Shown here one piece after another: positions 1 to 8,822 of a DNA stretch of 63,970 nt (its first letter is position 1; the number at the start of each line of letters is the position of its first letter). The translations under genes were made by a program, and so were the position numbers. This stretch comes from Terrisporobacter othiniensis (GTDB lineage: Bacteria > Bacillota > Clostridia > Peptostreptococcales > Peptostreptococcaceae), in assembly GCF_000808015.1 (NCBI RefSeq), contig NZ_JWHR01000047.1, forward strand, positions 1 to 63,970, read 5' to 3'. The notes under the pieces are model-generated. The model made no database searches, was not told the DNA's origin, and saw nothing but the letters and a program-made list of their open reading frames with translations.

Positions 1-325
1 TTTGGAGTAATAATAAATAGAAAGAAAATCCAAAGAATAATGCGCAAATATAATATTATTTGTCCAATACGTAAATCTAATCCTTATAAACGTATAGCTA
101 AGGCAACTAAAGAGCATAGGGTTGTTCTAAATAAATTAAATAGAGAATTCAAGTAAAATATACCACGGAAATTATTGTTAATAGATATCACGTATATGCC
201 TTATGGCAATGGAAAAATGGCATATTTATCTACGATAAAAGATTCATCAACTAATGAAATATTATCACATTATTTATCAAAAAGTTTAGCTATAAAAATT
301 GCTACTAAAACTATTGATATATTAC
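1..325 (+). pseudogene. IS3-family transposase OrfB remnant
   Basis: Frame 1 reads as the middle of an IS3-family OrfB: a helix-turn-helix region ending in KYNIICPIRKSNPYKR, then the start of the integrase core with the first catalytic aspartate in LLIDITYMPYG and a further stretch STIKDSSTNEILSHYL. It runs in from the left edge and has an in-frame TAA at 154-156. Similarity stops near position 325, before the last catalytic acidic residue, so the copy is dead. It abuts the 3' end of the broken gene on the opposite strand, which suggests insertion or deletion at this junction. Confidence 0.85.
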
Positions 326-326
326 T

Positions 327-698
327 ACTTTCTTGATACCACTTATAAACCTCATTCAATTTATCATTCATATCAGCATAATTTAATATAAGTTGTTCTA
401 AAGCCTTGTTATTTACTTGATCTCACCGTACTACTATTTTACTACTTTCTTGTTTTTGTGTATTTGTGGTGATTATTTCTTTATCTTTTGGCTTAACTAT
501 TTCAATAGTATTTTCATACTGATTACTTCCCTTATTTAATTCATATCCCACTTTTTTAAATCTATTTGATACAGTTTTTCTCGAACTAATTATATTTTCA
601 TTATCTAATTTTGATAAGCTATATCCTTCTTTAAGTTTTTTATTTACAAATGCTATTTGATCCATAATATCTAGTTTATTAAATATATCCTTATCCAT
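327..698 (-). pseudogene. Broken helix-turn-helix protein gene
   Basis: The gene starts at the ATG at 698 behind a strong ribosome binding site (GAGGTGAT). It encodes 91 residues that look like a small DNA-binding protein: SSRKTVSNRFKKVGYELNK resembles the helix-turn-helix plus GY(E/K)xN tail of clostridial phage and plasmid proteins. A TGA at 423-425 ends the frame, but coding continues in the same frame (QVNNKALEQLILNYADMNDK, then KWYQES) until about 327, where IS3 sequence begins. It is therefore a nonsense-mutated gene that has also lost its 3' end. The function is not known. A phage or plasmid origin is inferred. Confidence 0.7.
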
Positions 699-780
699 TT
701 TATCACCTCAAATAAATTATAAACTACTTTTTTATTACTTTTGTAGTAATTAATATATAGATCTACTTTTATGTAAATCC

Positions 781-1069
781 TTATCTCTCACCCTTTGTAA
801 AATTTGACACTTTATCTTTAAACTTGTTATCTGATATATCTGGTATTTCCATATCCCCCTCAAATCCAGATGTATCTTCCTTAGAATATTCATGTAATTC
901 GTATTCATACTCAAAATCTTTTAATGATTTTTAACTTTATCCATAGAAATTTATTTAAATGGTTTATTTATCAATTCACCAAAATAATCTTCTAGACTAA
1001 CATCTCCTTTTGCTGTGCATCCAGTCACAGACATTATAATTACCAACCCCATAATTATAATTTTTTCAT
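781..1069 (-). pseudogene. Frameshifted small lipoprotein gene
   Basis: An ATG at 1069 is followed by a run of six A and then a frame reading IIIMGLVIIMSVTGCTAKGD, a lipoprotein signal peptide with lipobox VTGC. ATG and signal peptide are out of register by one base, as if one A had been lost. Downstream the frame hits TAA after LEDYFGELINKPFK. Coding then resumes in another frame (KDFEYEYELHEYSKEDTSGF, later EIPDISDNKFKDKVSNF) and ends at the TAA at 781-783. At least two lesions make this a decayed gene. The intact product would have been a lipoprotein of about 95 residues, of unknown role. Confidence 0.6.
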
Positions 1070-1279
1070 CTTCTGTCCCACTCGTCTTTTGCTTACCATA
1101 TTTTAGCTATAAATTATCTTATCATATTGCTCAAATATAATATATATTGCCAAAGTATAATTCAAAATATTTTTATATTAATTTAATTAATGGATTATAA
1201 GTTAGTTTTTAATTTCAAATAAATATATTTTAAATATTTCATAAGAAAATTAGGGTATTATATTTATATAATCAAACAT

Positions 1280-1918
1280 ATGAAGGAAGTGATTGAAATA
1301 GAAATATATACACTAGGTCACTCTAATTACCCTTTTGATAAATTAATAAAAATTCTACAAAAATATAACATAAATTGTGTTGTTGATATAAGGGCTATTC
1401 CTTATTCCAAGTACAATACCCAATATAACAAAGAATTATTCCAGGAAAATCTAAAAAAACTTGGTTACACATACATTTATATGGCTGACGAATTTGGAGC
1501 CAAGAGAAAAACTAGAAAAAGTTATAACAAGGAAGGCTATGCTGACTTTGAAAAAGTTATTTTAGAAGATGATTTTAAAAAAGGTGTACAGAGATTGAAA
1601 GTAGGTTGTGACAAAGGATACAAAATAGTTCTACTTGCCGCCATGCAAGATCCTATTAGATGCCCTCGAGCTATATTAGTCGGTAAACAGCTGGTAAAAG
1701 AAGGCTTTAATGTAAAGCATATAATGCACGAAGGTAACTTAAAATCACAAACTGATTTGGAAGAACTTTTGTTAGAAAAATACTTTGATAAGAGAAATCA
1801 ACTTACAATAGATGCTTTATTAGGTAATGATATGAGTAAAGATGATATGATTAATGAAAGTTACAAACTAGCTAATAAAGAAATTGGGTATAGAATAGAA
1901 AAGTTAAATGATAAGTAA
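1280..1918 (+). CDS. DUF488 domain-containing protein
   Basis: The product belongs to the DUF488 family of small proteins of unknown biochemical function. Family marks are the N-terminal IYTLGHSNYPFDKLI, a mid-protein DEFGAKRK stretch, and the cysteine motif LLAAMQDPIRCPRA followed by VKHIMHEG. The start is doubtful. The ATG at 1280 has no ribosome binding site upstream and lies about 8 bases after a TATAAT at 1267-1272, so it may coincide with the transcript start. The purine-rich AAGGAAGTGA at 1283-1292 lies downstream of it. Family alignment (MKIYTIGHS in typical members) places the first residue at the ATA codon at 1298. It is a single gene, convergent with hpt. Confidence 0.85.
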   Translation: MKEVIEIEIYTLGHSNYPFDKLIKILQKYNINCVVDIRAIPYSKYNTQYNKELFQENLKKLGYTYIYMADEFGAKRKTRKSYNKEGYADFEKVILEDDFKKGVQRLKVGCDKGYKIVLLAAMQDPIRCPRAILVGKQLVKEGFNVKHIMHEGNLKSQTDLEELLLEKYFDKRNQLTIDALLGNDMSKDDMINESYKLANKEIGYRIEKLNDK

Positions 1919-1972
1919 ACAATCTAATCATTATTTATATAAATCTTTTTAAAACAAATTTATACAAAATTC

Positions 1973-2004
1973 AAGGAGGATAACAAAAATGTTACCCCCC
2001 CTTT
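1973..2004 (-). terminator. Terminator of hpt
   Basis: An imperfect hairpin lies just downstream of the hpt stop codon on the minus strand. AAGGAGGATAAC at 1973-1984 pairs with GTTACCCCCCCTTT at 1991-2004, and TTGAATTTTG follows on the minus strand. It separates the convergent DUF488 gene and hpt. Confidence 0.6.
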
Positions 2005-2011
2005 CATCTTA

Positions 2012-2551
2012 TTATCTATCTTGATCTGTTACTGCAAATACATATGGTATATTTCTATAATAATCGCCATAGTTTAATCCGTATCCTACAACGAATTTAT
2101 CTTCTATTGTAAATCCACAGTAATCAGGCACTAAGTCTACTTCTCTTCTACTTGGTTTATCCAGTAATACACAACATTTTATGCTTGCTGGGCTTTTAGA
2201 TCCTAAATGATTCATAACATGAGCCATAGTATGAGCTGAATCTGTTATATCATCAACAACTAATACATCATATCCCTCTAAATCAGATTTTATGTCATTT
2301 ACTATTTGAACTCTTCCTGAAGAAGCTGTTCCATGTCCGTAACTTGAAGTTGTCATAAATTCTATTCTTACTGGTATATCTAGTGCTCTAACTAAATCAG
2401 AGCAGAAAATGAAGCTACCTTTTAATAGAGATACAACCATTAATTTTTTACCTTGGTAATCTTTTGAAAGTTCTTCTCCTAATTCTTTTATTCTATTTTT
2501 TAATTGTTCTTCCGAGCATAGAACTTCCCATACTTTTTTATCAATATCCAT
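2012..2551 (-). CDS. hpt: Hypoxanthine phosphoribosyltransferase
   Basis: This purine salvage enzyme of the cytoplasm converts hypoxanthine or guanine plus PRPP to IMP or GMP. The 179 residues match the family length. The PRPP-binding loop is VLVVDDITDSAHTM (residues about 96-109), preceded by the LLKGSFIFCSDL block and followed by LLDKPSRR and the C-terminal GYGLNYGDYYRNIPYV signature. The loop is slightly unusual: DDITDSA replaces the common EDIIDTG. The start ATG has a good site (AGGAGG). It is a single gene with its own terminator, downstream of cdsB and about 70 bases from it. Confidence 0.93.
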   Translation of the reverse strand: MDIDKKVWEVLCSEEQLKNRIKELGEELSKDYQGKKLMVVSLLKGSFIFCSDLVRALDIPVRIEFMTTSSYGHGTASSGRVQIVNDIKSDLEGYDVLVVDDITDSAHTMAHVMNHLGSKSPASIKCCVLLDKPSRREVDLVPDYCGFTIEDKFVVGYGLNYGDYYRNIPYVFAVTDQDR

Positions 2552-2620
2552 TGATTAACCTCCTAAATAAATGATGATATTTCCATTTTATAAAAGATTA
2601 ACTTCTTTTGCAAGATAGTT

Positions 2621-3934
2621 TTAATCAACCTTGTTCATATCATTCATTACATTTAATATTATTTCGTCTGTTATTTGCATTCCTTTATCACTAACTCTAC
2701 CTAAATTTTGTATAGATTGTTCAACTTGTGTTCCAACTATACCATTAAGTGGTGGTACTGCGTATCCTTGTTTTGCTATAACAGCACTTTGAACTGCTGC
2801 TGATGCTGCTGAAGATAATTTTAGTGCACAACCTGCTTTTGCTCCATCACAAATCATACCACTTAAGTCAGCTATCATATTTTCTATAGCACCATATATA
2901 TGATTAATATTTCCATCCATTAACCAAGATATACCTGCACTAGCTCCTGTTGATGCTGCCACACCACAGCCACAAACTGCTGAAAGTCTTCCTGTATAGT
3001 TTTTAACATAAGCAGTTACTAAATGAGATATAGCAAGAGCTTTTGCCATTCTTTCATCACTTTGTGGGTATTTTAAGCCGTAAGCAACAATTGGAAGTAT
3101 CGCTGTTAATCCATGGTTTCCAGATCCATTTGAACTCATAACAGGAAGTTTTGCTCCACCCATTCTTGCATCAGATGCTGCAGCTGTTAAAAGCATAGCC
3201 TCTGTCATTATTCCATCTCCTAATAATCCTTCTTCCATAGATTCTTTTATACCTCTACCAACACCTATACCGATTTCATTTTCTAATCCGTATTTTGCCA
3301 TATCCATATTCATAGTTACACCATCTAATAAGAATTTAATATCTTCTAAATTCATATTCTCAACGTTTTTAACTATTTCTTGTATAGTTATAGTATCCAT
3401 TATATTTTCTTTTTTCTCTATAGTTTGTACTTCAGCTTTTTCTGCGAATCCATCAGCTTCATCTAATAATACTAAATCGTTTGCTTGTAAGAATACAAAG
3501 TTATCATGTTTAGTTTTTATTATAACTCTTGATGTATTGTTTTTTCCTTCTAATCTTACTTCTATAACAACCTTTTCCTTAGTATCTAAAGGCTCTATAC
3601 TTATTGGATTTTCATCCACATATTTTTCTGATTCTTTAACTTGCTCATCACTTAATCCTTCTAATAAAGTTAATCCGTCCTCAGACTTTCCTCCAACAAA
3701 TCCCATAGCAACAGCTATTTTTAATCCTAATCTGTTAGTTCCTGGTATTCCAACGCACATTGCATTTTTGTAAACATTTGGGCTAACTAATACTTTATGT
3801 TTTACTATTTCTTCTCCTAATAGTTCTTTTGCTTTTGCACAAGCTAATGCTACGGCAACTGGCTCTGTACATCCTACTGCTGGTTTTACTTCAGCCTTTA
3901 ATATATCAACTAAATTCGTTCTTAAATCTCTCAT
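2621..3934 (-). CDS. cdsB: L-cysteine desulfidase (CdsB/CyuA, UPF0597 family)
   Basis: This [4Fe-4S] enzyme degrades L-cysteine to pyruvate, ammonia and sulfide. The 437 residues match CyuA (formerly YhaM), UPF0597 and archaeal cysteine desulfidase. The N-terminal signature PAVGCTEP (C22) is present, and the C-terminal half resembles the serine dehydratase alpha chain, with candidate cluster cysteines in AVCGCGVAAS and MICDGAKAGCALK. The gene follows a clear -24/-12 promoter at 4000-4015 and lies directly downstream of a sigma-54 activator, the arrangement described for cdsB and cdsR in C. difficile. It is therefore probably induced by cysteine through CdsR. Some databases label the family serine dehydratase-like; the C22 signature argues for cysteine. 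Confidence 0.88.
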   Translation of the reverse strand: MRDLRTNLVDILKAEVKPAVGCTEPVAVALACAKAKELLGEEIVKHKVLVSPNVYKNAMCVGIPGTNRLGLKIAVAMGFVGGKSEDGLTLLEGLSDEQVKESEKYVDENPISIEPLDTKEKVVIEVRLEGKNNTSRVIIKTKHDNFVFLQANDLVLLDEADGFAEKAEVQTIEKKENIMDTITIQEIVKNVENMNLEDIKFLLDGVTMNMDMAKYGLENEIGIGVGRGIKESMEEGLLGDGIMTEAMLLTAAASDARMGGAKLPVMSSNGSGNHGLTAILPIVAYGLKYPQSDERMAKALAISHLVTAYVKNYTGRLSAVCGCGVAASTGASAGISWLMDGNINHIYGAIENMIADLSGMICDGAKAGCALKLSSAASAAVQSAVIAKQGYAVPPLNGIVGTQVEQSIQNLGRVSDKGMQITDEIILNVMNDMNKVD

Positions 3935-3999
3935 TTTATAATCCTCCTAGTAATTTAAAATAAATTATTATTTTTGTATTGCTCTCAAAATATAATATA

Positions 4000-4015
4000 G
4001 CAAATTTTGTGCCAA
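4000..4015 (-). promoter_or_regulatory. Sigma-54 (-24/-12) promoter of cdsB
   Basis: On the minus strand the sequence TTGGCACAAAATTTGCTAT contains TGGCAC and TTGC with GG and GC doublets exactly 12 bases apart, a near-consensus sigma-54 element. Transcription would begin near 3988, about 54 bases before the cdsB start, whose site is CTAGGAGG. The activator gene adjoins it. Confidence 0.85.
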
Positions 4016-4042
4016 CTTTTTAATATTTTATAAATAAAAAAA

Positions 4043-4160
4043 TGAGATTAACAAGCCAAATTTATATACTTTTATAAGTTATTTAATTGCTAAGAATTAT
4101 ATAAATCTCAAAACCGCGAAAAAAAATCTCAAAATGAGATTTTAGTATCATTTTGAGATT
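4043..4160 (-). promoter_or_regulatory. Repeated upstream activator sites for CdsR
   Basis: AATCTCA/TGAGATT elements occur four times: a half-site at 4043-4049, a half-site at 4104-4110, a full palindrome AATCTCAAAATGAGATT at 4125-4141, and a half-site at about 4151-4160 that overlaps the cdsR stop codon. They lie roughly 30 to 150 bases upstream of the -24 element, a usual distance for enhancer-binding-protein sites. Assignment to CdsR is inferred from position and repetition. Confidence 0.65.
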
Positions 4161-5920
4161 AAATTATATTTTTCAAGTTTTCTATATAAAGTAGCCCTCG
4201 ATATTCCCAATGCCTTTGCTACTAATTCCTTATCTTTTTTATAATGTTTATATTTATTAAAAGCCTTTCTTATTTCTTCTTTTTCTAAATCTTCTAGCGT
4301 TCTTATTTCCTCTTCTTTATGTGATTTTTCATCATAATATATGGCTTTTATATTATTAGGTATAATATCTAATGTTAATAAAGATGAAGTTGACATATTT
4401 ATACTATATTCAATTATATTTTGTAGCTCTCTAACATTACCTGGCCATGTATAATCAACCAAAGTCTTGCTAGCATCATCTTCTATACCAATTACATCCT
4501 TGTTTAGCTTATGAGCATATTCTTTTATCATATAATCTATTAATAAAGGAATATCATTTTTACGTTCTCTTAAAGTTGGTAAAGTTATTGGTATTACTTT
4601 TAATCTATAATATAAATCTTCTCTAAATTTTCCGTTTTTAACTAAATCTTCTAGGTTTTTATTAGTAGCTGCAATAACTCTAACATCAATAAATATATTG
4701 GACTTTCCTCCAATTTTGTCTAGCTCTCTTTCTTGCAGCACTCTTAGAAGCTTTCCTTGCAAATGAAGACTCATATCTCCTATTTCATCTAGAAATATAG
4801 TACCTTTATGAGCCAACTCAAATTTACCTAGTTTTCCACCTTTTTTAGCTCCTGTAAAAGCTCCTTCCTCATACCCAAATAATTCACTTTCCAATAAATT
4901 GTCTGGTATAGCTGCACAATTCACTGCCACAAAAGGATAGTCTGTTCTATCGCTATGATTATGAATAGCCCTAGCGAAAAGTTCCTTCCCTGTTCCACTT
5001 TCACCTGTTATAAGTACAGTAGAATTAGACTTAGCTGCAATTAATGCCTTTTGTTTTGTATGCTCCATTATTTCACTATTTCCAATAATATTATCTAATG
5101 TGATTTTATAATCCTTATTAATTTTATTGTAGTTTTTTATTGCTTCTTTATTTTCAATGAAATCAATAACATACCCTTTTAATTTATTTTTAACTACTAT
5201 TTCACTAATATTATATATTCCTTTTAAGTTTCTTCCTTGTTTCTTATAATAAAAAATACCAGTTTTATATTTTTCAAAATCTAAGGTTGATGGTTTTTTT
5301 ATAAAATCTAATAATTGAAAAATATTTCCATTTTCTAATTCTTCATCCTCTATATTAAAAATATCTCTAAATTTCACATTGTACTTATCAATATTACCTC
5401 TAGTATCTATTGATACTACAGCTTTATTCATACCATTTAGCAATATCTCCAGCTTCTTCTTTTCTAGTTCTAACTCTTCTGTTTTATTTTGAGCTTTTAA
5501 TTTATTAGATATTAGGTCAGCCATTTTGCCTAAAAAGTTTGTTAAATCTTTTGCGTTATTTGTTATTATGGAAGATTGCTCCTCGTTAAATGCTATAAGA
5601 CCCACTACCCCATAAGCATAGCCATCTAGAGTGATTGGGCAGCATACCTCTGCATACTCTTTACAATTACCATTATTAGAACATTCTTTACAAATATCAT
5701 TTTGCTCTGAATCATCGATATAAATTAATACTTGCTCTTCTAAACATTTTTTAAAAGCCGAATATCCATTTACTCTTTCATCTATTTTATCTAAATAAAT
5801 TCCTGTTCCAGCTATTCTTATTAAATTTTCATCAACTATCGTAACATCAATGTCTAAAACCGAAAGCATAGCTTCAGCTATGTTTTGAATATCATTTTTT
5901 ATATCTTTTAAGCCATTCAT
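4148..5920 (-). CDS. cdsR: Sigma-54-dependent activator of cysteine catabolism (CdsR-like)
   Basis: This 590-residue enhancer-binding protein would open sigma-54 promoters. The N-terminal part (about 1-150) is GAF-like and carries a dense cysteine cluster at C77, C80, C86, C93 and C94, a candidate metal or thiol sensor. A PAS-like segment follows (about 160-265), then the AAA+ domain with Walker A GESGTGKE (about 303-310), GAFTGA at about 352-357 and the R-finger region, then a Fis-type helix-turn-helix ending in [16 protein letters not shown]. It lies upstream of cdsB with the target promoter between them. The ATG overlaps the TAA of a 49-codon ORF (TAATG), so translation is probably coupled. 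Naming as CdsR rests on context and architecture. Confidence 0.88.
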   Translation of the reverse strand: MNGLKDIKNDIQNIAEAMLSVLDIDVTIVDENLIRIAGTGIYLDKIDERVNGYSAFKKCLEEQVLIYIDDSEQNDICKECSNNGNCKEYAEVCCPITLDGYAYGVVGLIAFNEEQSSIITNNAKDLTNFLGKMADLISNKLKAQNKTEELELEKKKLEILLNGMNKAVVSIDTRGNIDKYNVKFRDIFNIEDEELENGNIFQLLDFIKKPSTLDFEKYKTGIFYYKKQGRNLKGIYNISEIVVKNKLKGYVIDFIENKEAIKNYNKINKDYKITLDNIIGNSEIMEHTKQKALIAAKSNSTVLITGESGTGKELFARAIHNHSDRTDYPFVAVNCAAIPDNLLESELFGYEEGAFTGAKKGGKLGKFELAHKGTIFLDEIGDMSLHLQGKLLRVLQERELDKIGGKSNIFIDVRVIAATNKNLEDLVKNGKFREDLYYRLKVIPITLPTLRERKNDIPLLIDYMIKEYAHKLNKDVIGIEDDASKTLVDYTWPGNVRELQNIIEYSINMSTSSLLTLDIIPNNIKAIYYDEKSHKEEEIRTLEDLEKEEIRKAFNKYKHYKKDKELVAKALGISRATLYRKLEKYNLISK

Positions 5921-6069
5921 TATAATCTATCCTTCGTTTTTTTTATATTTAGTAAAGATCTTATGTCTTTTAGAATAACATATATTCTATTTAGTGTTAT
6001 TTGTATAGTTATAAGAATTACAAATAACATTACAGCTCCTACAATTGTAAAATTAATACCTAATTCCAC
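5920..6069 (-). CDS. Small single-pass membrane protein, coupled to cdsR
   Basis: This 49-codon ORF starts at the GTG at 6069 behind AAGGAGAG and ends in a TAA that overlaps the cdsR ATG (TAATG). The product begins [11 protein letters not shown], has one hydrophobic helix of about 20 residues ([17 protein letters not shown]) and ends in a basic tail ([11 protein letters not shown]), so it is a predicted single-span inner membrane peptide. The good ribosome binding site, the valid start and the exact stop/start overlap argue for real translation, at least as a leader that couples cdsR expression. I recognise no family. A partner role for CdsR is inference. Confidence 0.6.
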   Translation of the reverse strand: MELGINFTIVGAVMLFVILITIQITLNRIYVILKDIRSLLNIKKTKDRL

Positions 6070-6104
6070 TCTTATCTCTCCTTATTATAATTTTTTCTTA
6101 ATAT

Positions 6105-6140
6105 ATAATAAAAGACTAGGTTAACCTAGTCTTTTATTAT
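6105..6140. terminator. Perfect palindromic terminator
   Basis: A 36-bp perfect palindrome centred on GGTTAACC, with A-rich left and T-rich right flanks. It lies downstream of the methyltransferase gene and upstream of the small ORF before cdsR, and could terminate transcription in either direction. Confidence 0.85.
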
Positions 6141-6165
6141 ATTATTTAATTATATTCTAACTCTT

Positions 6166-6735
6166 TTACTTTTTTTTTCCTATATAAATGTATCTTTTAT
6201 TTTCTATTTCTTTTAGGGTTCCTTCAAATTTAAATTTTTTAAATATGTTTTGTATTTCACTAGGATAATTATAGTGTATATTATCTCCACAAATTCTATG
6301 TTTAAAATACTTTAATTTAACCTTTATATCCTTTAAATTTAAATCTTCAACTATTACTTCTCCATTACATTTAAGTACCCTGCTGATTTCCTTTACAGAT
6401 TTATCACAATCCGCTGTATGATTTAAATAATCTAATACTATAATCTTATCAAAATAGTTATCATTGAAAGGCATATATTCTAATTGACCACTTACTACTG
6501 TACAATTTTCATTCATTACATGAGAAAAGCAAATCTCTTCTCTACGATTATGTTCTAAGATAGTCACCTGAACACCAAAGGCTCTAATTCTCTTACCTAG
6601 TTCTCCAACTTCCCCAACTAGTAAAACTCTACTACCAATATTATGTTTTATATTATTTAAAAATGATAGAACCTCTTCAGAGAATTCAAGTAATCCCGAA
6701 CATGATTCGTATTTATGATATAGTAAACTTTCCAC
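6166..6735 (-). CDS. Class I SAM-dependent methyltransferase
   Basis: The 189-residue product has the Rossmann core of a class I methyltransferase: motif I SRVLLVGEVGELGKRI, motif II VTILEHNRRE, and the later acidic loop MPFNDNYFDKIIVLDYLNH typical of the Methyltransf_11 group. It would act in the cytoplasm; the substrate cannot be told. Motif I (VGEVGELG) is a degenerate form of the usual ExGxGxG. The start chosen is the GTG at 6735 behind AGGGAGGATAAC; the ATG at 6756 lies upstream of that site and has none of its own. It is a single gene that ends at the palindromic terminator. Confidence 0.8.
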   Translation of the reverse strand: MESLLYHKYESCSGLLEFSEEVLSFLNNIKHNIGSRVLLVGEVGELGKRIRAFGVQVTILEHNRREEICFSHVMNENCTVVSGQLEYMPFNDNYFDKIIVLDYLNHTADCDKSVKEISRVLKCNGEVIVEDLNLKDIKVKLKYFKHRICGDNIHYNYPSEIQNIFKKFKFEGTLKEIENKRYIYIGKKK

Positions 6736-6838
6736 GTTATCCTCCCTATAAAGCATTTCGTATAATTCCAGTCATTATTAGATTATAATAAATCCTAATT
6801 AAGTATTCAATACATTATAATATTATTTATTATATAAT

Positions 6839-7477
6839 TTATTCCTCATCTTCCAAATCAACTTTTTTTATCTTTGATACAGATACTTCATAGGCTGTTC
6901 TTTTAATTGAATTACCCCCTTCTAACTTTTTATCATAGACTCTACTTTGTACTCTTCCCCACATTTGAATTCTGTCCCCTACATTAAGATTTTTTGCAAA
7001 TTTTGCATTCCTTCCCCATACTATTGATGGAATATAGTCCGACTTGTTATAAGGTCGATTAATTGCAACTAGTAGGTCTGTTATTTCTCTTCCAAGTGGT
7101 GTTTTTCTATATATAGGTGATTTACATATATATCCATCTAAGAATATACTATTAGGATCCTTTGTATCAATCTCTGATATAGCTTTCATTTCTCGAACAA
7201 ATACTGTCAAAACAAGTTTATTTTTATTATCAACATTTTTATTATAAGATCTTAGTTGGCCAACAACACTTACCAATTTCTCATTCTCAACATCTATTTC
7301 TTGTAATAATCGTTCTGAGATAGTCATTGGAAGAACATCATAAGAATTACTTAGCCTATTAATTTTTATTTTTGTGCTGTAAAACTTTTCTCCAAAGATT
7401 TCATGGCTGAATTCTAATTCATCTTCTAGTTCACCTTTTAAATTTACAACATTTGTATCGTCCTTAACAATTATCAT
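6839..7477 (-). CDS. SSB-like protein with two OB folds
   Basis: The 212-residue protein appears to contain two OB-fold units. The second (about 110-200) is clearly SSB-like: GYICKSPIYRKTPLGREITD, then LLVAINRPYNKSDYIPSIVW, GRNAKFAKNLNVGDRIQMWG. The first (about 8-100) has the same strand pattern, with a GELEDELEFSHEIFGEKFY start. It lacks the acidic tail (DDxPF) of the main replication SSB, so it is probably an accessory ssDNA-binding protein. The start has a G-rich site. It is the next gene after the deacetylase on the same strand, with a gap of 86 bases. Confidence 0.75.
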   Translation of the reverse strand: MIIVKDDTNVVNLKGELEDELEFSHEIFGEKFYSTKIKINRLSNSYDVLPMTISERLLQEIDVENEKLVSVVGQLRSYNKNVDNKNKLVLTVFVREMKAISEIDTKDPNSIFLDGYICKSPIYRKTPLGREITDLLVAINRPYNKSDYIPSIVWGRNAKFAKNLNVGDRIQMWGRVQSRVYDKKLEGGNSIKRTAYEVSVSKIKKVDLEDEE

Positions 7478-7563
7478 ATTATTTATCCCCCCAAAATGGT
7501 TAATTATAACTTTATCTTTTCTTCTACAATAAATATATTTATAGTATTTACTTTTTATTACAT

Positions 7564-8334
7564 TTAATCATCTTCCTGAAAACTTTGCTCTCCAAAAGAG
7601 TTAATTTTGTAATTATTTTTGTAAATTAGATTAGAAACTGTGACCATTGAGTAATCTTTCTTTTCTAAATTAGTTAAAGCATCTTCTAAATATGTACTAA
7701 CATCCCTAACATTTGCATGAAATAATATGATTGAACCATAAGAAGTATTTTTACTTACTCTATCTACTACATGCACTGGACCAATATTTTTCCAATCGCC
7801 AGAATCCACATCCCATTTTATTGTGTAATATCCTAAAGATTTACAGGTATTCATGGTTTCTTTATCTACTTTTCCAAAAGGTGGTCTGAATAAATTAGTT
7901 TTTTCGCCTGTTAGATCTTCTATCTTGTTACCTGTTGATATTATTTCTTCTATTTTTTGTTTGTTTGATATGTCTGGAAAAGAACTATGTGTGTTTGAAT
8001 GATTTCCAATTTCATGCCCTCTATTATGTATTTCCTTAACTAATTCTTCATTGTCATCAACCCAACTACCCACTAAAAAAAATGTAGCTTTTGCATTGTG
8101 CTTGTCTAATATGTCTAGTATTTCTTCAATATTCTCACTTCCCCAAGCAACATCAAAAGTTAATGCAACTTTTTTATCCTTTGTGTAAACTCTATTTATA
8201 GGTGTTTCATATCCTTGAAAAGCAGAGCATAGATTTTTTATTCCTAATACAAAACAACCTATAATAAATAAGGCTCCGAAGAACAATACTATACTTAAAA
8301 CAAAAGCCTTTGTTCTTTTATATGCTGAGTTCAT
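7564..8334 (-). CDS. Polysaccharide deacetylase, PdaB-like
   Basis: This 256-residue NodB-fold carbohydrate esterase has one N-terminal membrane helix (about 10-35). Motifs are ALTFDVAWGSENI (motif 1, with the second aspartate of TFDDG absent as in the sporulation protein PdaB), HEIGNHSNTHSSF (motif 2, metal histidines), FRPPFGKVDKETM (motif 3), WDVDSGDWKN (motif 4) and ILFHANV (motif 5). It would act on the cell wall or spore cortex from the outer membrane face. The start ATG has TAGGAGG. The nearby spore protein gene on the opposite strand fits a sporulation role, which is inferred. Confidence 0.85.
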   Translation of the reverse strand: MNSAYKRTKAFVLSIVLFFGALFIIGCFVLGIKNLCSAFQGYETPINRVYTKDKKVALTFDVAWGSENIEEILDILDKHNAKATFFLVGSWVDDNEELVKEIHNRGHEIGNHSNTHSSFPDISNKQKIEEIISTGNKIEDLTGEKTNLFRPPFGKVDKETMNTCKSLGYYTIKWDVDSGDWKNIGPVHVVDRVSKNTSYGSIILFHANVRDVSTYLEDALTNLEKKDYSMVTVSNLIYKNNYKINSFGEQSFQEDD

Positions 8335-8591
8335 TTTTTACCTCCTATATAAAATACTCCTACAATATATTTATTTAAAAAAACAAAAAAAAATTACAAA
8401 AGCATTTACTAAAATTCGTCACTCTTTTATACAAGTTGGTGAAATTAATATGTATACTAATTCCGATTTTTTTGCTAAATTCGACTTTTTTGGATATATT
8501 TTTCAGAATATATATCTTGTATTTGGAGAAATTATAAGTAACATCAAATGATGTTAAAAAAATATATTTCAACTCAAGGAGGAATTTTACT

Positions 8592-8798
8592 ATGTCAAAT
8601 TCTAACAACAGACAAGTCGTACCTGAGGCAAGAGCTGCATTAAATCAAATGAAATTAGAAATAGCTGGCGAATTAGGAATGTCTAATTACGAAAATATTG
8701 ACAAAGGTAATTTAACTGCAAGACAAAACGGTTATGTAGGTGGATATATGACTAAAAAGTTAGTTGAAATGGCTGAAAAGCAAATGGCAGGTAAATAG
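8592..8798 (+). CDS. Alpha/beta-type small acid-soluble spore protein
   Basis: The 68-residue protein is a classic alpha/beta SASP: VVPEARAALNQMKLEIAGEL is the N-terminal family block containing the germination protease region, and GNLTARQNGYVGGYMTKKLV is the C-terminal block. It binds and protects DNA in the spore core. The ribosome binding site is very strong (CAAGGAGG). A forespore sigma factor would be expected. Upstream there is GAATA at 8506 and AATTATA at 8530, but the 19-base spacing is poor, so I do not call a promoter. The gene is monocistronic and followed by a terminator at 8823. Confidence 0.95.
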   Translation: MSNSNNRQVVPEARAALNQMKLEIAGELGMSNYENIDKGNLTARQNGYVGGYMTKKLVEMAEKQMAGK

Positions 8799-8822
8799 TT
8801 TTTATAAAAAAACAAGTAATAT

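Noticed and set aside
8500..8540. SigG promoter before the spore protein gene
   Set aside because: GAATA and AATTATA are seen but the spacing of 19 bases and the missing C at the -10 make the match too weak to call.
8375..8608. Reading frame of 77 codons on the minus strand upstream of the spore protein gene
   Set aside because: It overlaps the spore protein start and its ribosome binding site, has a composition of AT-rich noncoding DNA (F, K, I, N) and no ribosome binding site.
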